A DNA stretch of 64,000 nt from Anisus vortex. Lineage: Eukaryota > Mollusca > Gastropoda > Planorbidae. Position 1 is the stretch's first letter. The number at the start of each line of letters is the position of its first letter. The stretch spans positions 15,642,844-15,706,843 of the forward strand of contig OX421496.1 of assembly GCA_949126835.1 (NCBI GenBank). Direction: 5' to 3'. The notes below the pieces were generated by a model. The model was not told where the DNA came from and did not search any database. It was given only the letters and a program-made list of their open reading frames with translations. Position numbers and translations under genes: made by a program. Positions 61,401-64,000 of this stretch are shown in pieces.

Positions 61401-63100
61401 CCGCAAAGTAGCGCGGGTTCATTATAGTTAAAATATTAGAGTTACATTTTAAAACTCTCAAATTTTAACCCACTTAACACAAATGCTAGTTTAATTTAAA
61501 CAGATTTTTTATAATTGACCATATATATTTTAATAAAAATTATGAAAGTTTGGCCTAAATACAATTTGTATTCATGTAGGCATTATGCCCAATCAATAGT
61601 ACTTCTAAATGAATGAGTGACTTATTTTTCAGAGACCATATGACGCCACTAAATACAGGATGGAGGAAGTAACAGAGTCATTTGAGGCCAGGATGTACGA
61701 AAGTATGAAGCGGCAGTCCAACGAGTCGCTGCTGAGTGTGTCTCCCACCTTAGAGAGGCGGCAGCAGCATCCGCCTGCGGAGATGTTGGTCACCAGTCAA
61801 ATGCTGTGTGAATCCCCAGCAACAACCAGTGATGATGACACTAGCTTTAGTACTTGGAAACCAGTAAAATATATTTTTTTCCTTTCTCTAAAAGCTTTAG
61901 ACTTAACTTCACATGTATGTAACTTGGTATCTCCCCCCCCCCCTTCAAATGTTAGTTAATGTCATAGTTTATAAGTCATGTAGAACTTACTTTGAAAAGT
62001 TTCCCTGGAAACACCTGTATTTTCCTAAAAACTAAATTATTTCAAAATGTACAAATATATTTGTTGTACATTTTCAAATGTTACTTGTGCCAATGTTAAG
62101 TAATAAAAAGAAAGTTAAATGTGTATGCAATTACACAAACAAAACTTTCTAAATGTCTACAGTGTAACTCTCACTGTTTTAAGTTGATGCTGAGGAAGAA
62201 GGCAAAGATAAATAATCCAAAGTATCATTTTTTATTTGGTTTAAAAATACATATATAAGCATGCACAATATATATGCAAATTAGATGAAATCTGACAAAA
62301 CTAAAAAAAATCCTGACAAAAAACACAATATTTACATCGCATCATTTCTTTCACTTGGGAAAACAGATACATAATGTAACATACAGTCACAGAAAATCCA
62401 GACTTGCATAATCAAGAGTATGCTGTCTATATGAATAGGATCATCACAGGGTTCACTTAAAAGAGAGATTTCATTTGTTAGAATATTCTGTGGGTCCATT
62501 TTTCTCCTCTCAATGTCGTCCCAGGCAGCTACTGCTTATAGACAATGTTCAGTAGTATTATCTTTAGCAGACTTGGTGGCTACAAACAAAACTCATCAAG
62601 GATTCTGTAACCAACAGAATGCCATTGCTACTTAAACATTCATTCTAGTTGTCATTCTGTGCAGCTTTTGGAGCTGGGTATGGGGCATGAATGGCGTACT
62701 GAAGGTCCTGGGTTTGAATCCTGGTGAAGGCTAGGATTATTCCCCTGGACTCAAGGGTGTCCCTGAGTCTACCCATCTTTGAAGGGTACCTGACATTAGT
62801 TAAGGTAAGGTAAAGGCAGCTGGAAATTGTGCTGGCCACACATCTCCCTAGTATGCCATGGCCACAGAAACTGGTGAACGCTGCTTCATCGGCCCTATGA
62901 TCAATTTGGTCTGACAGGTACTTTACTTATTGGAGCTGGGCGTATACAAGTTTAAGCCTAAGTAGTCAGAAAGGTGTATCAAGTTTGTCTAATTAATAAT
63001 GTTTCCTTCATTCTCAGAATTTGAATCAAGTTCCCCACAACTACCAAGATGAGATGAAATCACAGAGAAGTAGCGATACTTTGACTTCTTCAAACCCTAG
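45405..63100 (+). CDS. CFAP20DC: CFAP20DC (C3orf67-like) cilia/flagella-associated CFAP20-domain protein, 17 exons, partial at 3' end
   Basis: Coding exons: 45405..45428, 45619..45702, 46084..46177, 46363..46435, 50818..50932, 51368..51524, 51659..51750, 52350..52547, 52843..52891, 55878..56012, 56282..56395, 57381..57572, 58144..58423, 59593..59704, 60496..60924, 61633..61863 and 63018..63100. Junction phases agree throughout and give 820 residues plus two bases. Further exons lie beyond the window. Residues 1 to about 190 are a CFAP20/DUF667 domain, with hallmarks [39 protein letters not shown] and [11 protein letters not shown], lining up with vertebrate C3orf67. CFAP20 itself is an inner-junction protein of axonemal doublets; this relative is linked to cilia by family only. 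From about residue 220 the protein is Ser-rich and probably disordered, with conserved-looking islands [15 protein letters not shown] and [11 protein letters not shown]. Intron 12 has a GC donor. The start is the first ATG and aligns with vertebrate N-termini. Confidence 0.92.
46515..46905 (-). mobile_element. RTE-like retrotransposon fragment, strongly decayed
   Basis: Same 3' end as the copy at 42454 (atc-rich tail, ccttgaccgttgtggtcgttgg). Broken coding remnants [13 protein letters not shown] and TIKRRKLT are visible. It lies in CFAP20DC intron 4. Confidence 0.75.
47925..47987. repeat. 12-bp minisatellite gggcatccaaat, five copies
   Basis: The unit is an expansion of a word present once in the related hAT-like interior (ggacatccaaat in reverse at about 12873..12884). 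It makes a short N-G-H-P repeat in one frame, not a gene. Confidence 0.9.
48807..50369. mobile_element. TIR-bounded repeat, copy B
   Basis: Ends atccattaattacg and cgtaattaatggacgttccc are inverted repeats next to G-rich runs. It is paralogous to copy A (41750..43858). Both share a 42-bp and longer blocks such as caatcagtataattttatta. It is interrupted by the MITE at 49303 and by a gggctgtggagtcgg end near 49893. Confidence 0.6.
49303..49609. mobile_element. TIR MITE, 307 bp
   Basis: Ends cagtggcgtatttagg and cctaaatacagccctg, with the exact 8-bp duplication tgtacaaa (49295..49302, 49610..49617). The paralogous sequence near 42,412 has one uninterrupted tgtacaaa. Confidence 0.9.
50371..50465 (-). 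mobile_element. tRNA-derived SINE copy (minus), 3' truncated
   Basis: Head gcggcccgctggtcctgcggttagttcatcgg on the minus strand (first 20 bases diagnostic), box B gggttctatccctgcc and ccctgtcgccct. The LINE-like tail is lost; the copy abuts a TIR-bounded element ending at 50369. Confidence 0.7.
50818..52547 (+). CDS. CFAP20DC: CFAP20DC exons 5-8 (end of domain and start of the low-complexity region)
   Basis: Exons 50818..50932 ([10 protein letters not shown] to HRAT), 51368..51524 (WLNLALDMV to TEDE), 51659..51750 and 52350..52547. The domain ends in exon 6 with [19 protein letters not shown], the same place as in vertebrate homologues. Exon 8 encodes the Lys/Ser-rich start of the tail. Confidence 0.92.
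52843..57572 (+). CDS. CFAP20DC: CFAP20DC exons 9-12 (disordered tail, split by a LINE insertion)
   Basis: Exons 52843..52891, 55878..56012, 56282..56395 and 57381..57572, all joined in phase 1. Exons 9 and 10 are separated by an intron that grew by a 2.76-kb antisense LINE. Exon 12 has no GT donor in a usable place. The only in-phase junction to exon 13 uses GC (AAAAG then gcgagt at 57573). Exon 9 (49 bp) is short and conserved only by phase, so it is the least certain of the four. Confidence 0.82.
53088..55850 (-). mobile_element. Young 5'-truncated non-LTR retrotransposon (CR1/jockey-like LINE) in CFAP20DC intron 9
   Basis: The element is flanked by the 8-bp target duplication AAAGCTTG (53080..53087 and 55851..55858). 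One open frame runs from 55849 to the stop at 53156 (897 residues; first ATG at 55585). It starts inside an AP-type endonuclease ([35 protein letters not shown], then SDHDIV). It continues with a reverse transcriptase ([56 protein letters not shown]). The N-terminal endonuclease part and any ORF1 are missing, so it is 5' truncated. The 3' end has a small hairpin (cttct-ttat-agaag) and ends gtctgtaatgtataag. At FSKAxDKVHH this copy has Ser where the copy at 3898 has Phe. The intact frame suggests recent insertion. Confidence 0.95.
57619..57764. mobile_element. Diverged copy of the 27876 MITE in CFAP20DC intron 12
   Basis: Shares gggggcgacacttctag, the aaacaaagcagtaaaagtatg block and gctgaaacttttgccctggg. 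Flanks tctggatt and tctggacc match only partly. It begins about 45 bp after exon 12. Confidence 0.65.
58144..63100 (+). CDS. CFAP20DC: CFAP20DC exons 13-17 (Ser/acidic tail; gene continues past window)
   Basis: Exons 58144..58423, 59593..59704, 60496..60924, 61633..61863 and 63018..63100. Exon 13 reads on to a TAA at 58449..58451 if unspliced, but a gtatgt donor at 58424 joins in phase 2 to exon 14 and restores a good frame. That leaves open the chance of a short isoform by intron retention. Exon 15 is GC-rich and encodes a basic stretch ([17 protein letters not shown]). Exon 16 has a weak donor (gtaaaa at 61864). Confidence 0.85.
58724..58920. repeat. 15-bp minisatellite in CFAP20DC intron 13, 13 copies
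   Basis: Unit cccattgatccataa, nearly perfect, with one ctataa variant and ccagaa variants at the right end. All frames stay open because 15 is a multiple of three. Confidence 0.95.
59262..59490 (+). mobile_element. Second SINE family, diverged copy in CFAP20DC intron 13
   Basis: Shares gcaaaggctaggattaattcc, the cctgagcctacccaactctg block and catggccacagaaactt with the copy at 62679. Ends are blurred and no clear target duplication is seen. Confidence 0.7.
60365..60440 (+). mobile_element. SINE/LINE 3' tail fragment
   Basis: Contains ctgtcgttcaggggg followed by taatcctctttctagaaggaa and ctgtaacttacaagatagg. This is a decayed version of the SINE 3' half. It lies 55 bp upstream of CFAP20DC exon 15. 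Confidence 0.55.
61066..61424. mobile_element. pogo/Tigger-like MITE, second copy
   Basis: Starts caatgaaccctcatttatcg and ends gcgggttcatta, flanked by TA (61064..61065, 61425..61426). It is colinear with 454..803 over its whole length. It lies in CFAP20DC intron 15. Confidence 0.8.
62679..62929 (+). mobile_element. Second SINE family, fuller copy in CFAP20DC intron 16
   Basis: Flanked by an 11-bp duplication ttggagctggg (62668..62678, 62930..62940). The head has a box-B-like gggtttgaatcctgg. The body includes tggccacagaaactggtgaac and ends aggtactttactta. Confidence 0.85.
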
Positions 63101-63447
63101 GTACATTTTATTTTTAGAAACTTAGTAACCTTCTGTGATTTTTCCGTCATTATTTAATAAACTCAATGAGATAAAAACACACTGACAACAGTCATGAATG
63201 AAATAATTGAGCAGCATTTTTTAGAGTATCTATTATAAATGACCTTAAGAAGCTTTTAAGATATGTAACATTAAGGCACTTATATCATAAGTGATGACAA
63301 AATGAATGAAATGGTCCAAAAAGAAGCCTAATTCACCAGTTTCCAAGGTCCTAGTATACAAAGGGCTTATGTAGCCAGTGAATTGCCTAGCTGCTTTTAA
63401 CACTCCCCCTCCCCTTAATAAAGTATCTGGGAAGACACACTCTAGAC

Positions 63448-63810
63448 CAGGGGTCGGGAACCTTTTTGTCTGAGAGAGCCATGGACACCACATATTTTGA
63501 AAAGTTATTCTGTGAGAGCTATACATTATGTTTAAAACTAAAAATGTAAGTAAATGTGTGCAAGGGTTATTTATTTCCCTTTAATTACAGTGAATGCAGG
63601 GTTGCTATTTTATCTCCTTTATCACTTCTCATGCTGAGCTGCAGTAGACTTTAGCTCATTTGTCTAATGAAATATTGATATGCAATTAATATGTATATTA
63701 AAGGAGTCTAAAGAAACATTTTCTTTCATAATCGAACATTTGTCTGGGAGCCAGATGCAGTCAGCAATAGAGCCACATATGGCTCGCGAGCCATAGGTTC
63801 CCGACCCCTG
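63448..63810. mobile_element. hAT-like MITE, 363 bp
   Basis: Ends caggggtcgggaacc and ggttcccgacccctg are perfect 15-bp inverted repeats. The 8-bp duplication ctctagac is exact (63440..63447, 63811..63818). Confidence 0.9.
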
Positions 63811-63818
63811 CTCTAGAC

Positions 63819-64000
63819 CATAGGTTCTCATCGGAGGCGATATCGCCCCCCGGGGGGGCGGTGAAACGCTTTAGGGGGGCGCTGACATTCCCCGGGGCGA
63901 TTGGGGGGCGGTGAAGAGCAAGTGGGCGGTACAAACGTACCTGATATAATTTGAACACCTCAGCTATTTTAATTGATTAGTTTTTGGATCAAATGTGATG
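63819..64000. mobile_element. hAT-like element, left end only (runs out of window)
   Basis: Starts cataggttctcatcgg right after ctctagac. It carries a G/C-rich stretch (gcgatatcgccccc, ggggcgattgggggg). The same sequence occurs in reverse at about 50575..50757, the right end of the composite element at 47548. Confidence 0.75.

Overview
The window is AT-rich, intron-rich animal DNA. It looks like a lophotrochozoan, most likely a gastropod mollusc. Coding exons are short and bounded by GT-AG introns, the HMGB and CFAP20DC proteins are metazoan in layout, the palindrome TAGGCCTA is scattered widely, and non-LTR retrotransposons, tRNA-derived SINEs and hAT-like elements are dense. The taxon is an inference from style, not from a marker gene.

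Three genes can be reconstructed. (1) A RASSF-like Ras-association gene runs on the minus strand from 29111 to beyond the left edge. Its first recognised coding exon (28736..29111) holds the first half of a C1 zinc finger. The second half lies 28.6 kb away in an exon that begins at 163 and runs off the window. Inside that intron sits a 662-codon open exon (15246..17232) with its own ATG. It ends in a consensus donor in the same phase as the C1 exon, so it reads as an alternative first exon. (2) A complete six-exon HMGB gene lies on the minus strand (34195..36786). It encodes 205 residues with two HMG boxes and an acidic tail. (3) CFAP20DC (C3orf67-type) lies on the plus strand from 45405. Seventeen coding exons give 820 residues before the window ends, with a CFAP20/DUF667 domain at the N-terminus.

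The remaining sequence is introns and intergenic DNA, with a record of mobile-element activity. 1-15 kb is Rassf intron with a pogo-like MITE, a 42-bp minisatellite, a LINE fragment, 88-bp and 43-bp tandem repeats and a 1.6-kb hAT-like element. 17-29 kb holds CpG-rich DNA upstream of the alternative exon, a long GA tract, nested TIR elements, a small hAT and a SINE. 30-34 kb and 37-45 kb are intergenic, the latter rich in nested transposons. The CFAP20DC introns carry a composite hAT, SINEs, a 15-bp minisatellite and a 2.8-kb young LINE with a 897-residue open frame.

The points most worth following up are these. The Rassf intronic exon carries repeated motifs. The LINE is inserted 27 bp upstream of a CFAP20DC exon. 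A SINE family appears to borrow the 3' end of that LINE. Five or more hAT-like insertions have target duplications centred on TA. No previously undescribed multi-gene system of the bacterial type is visible.
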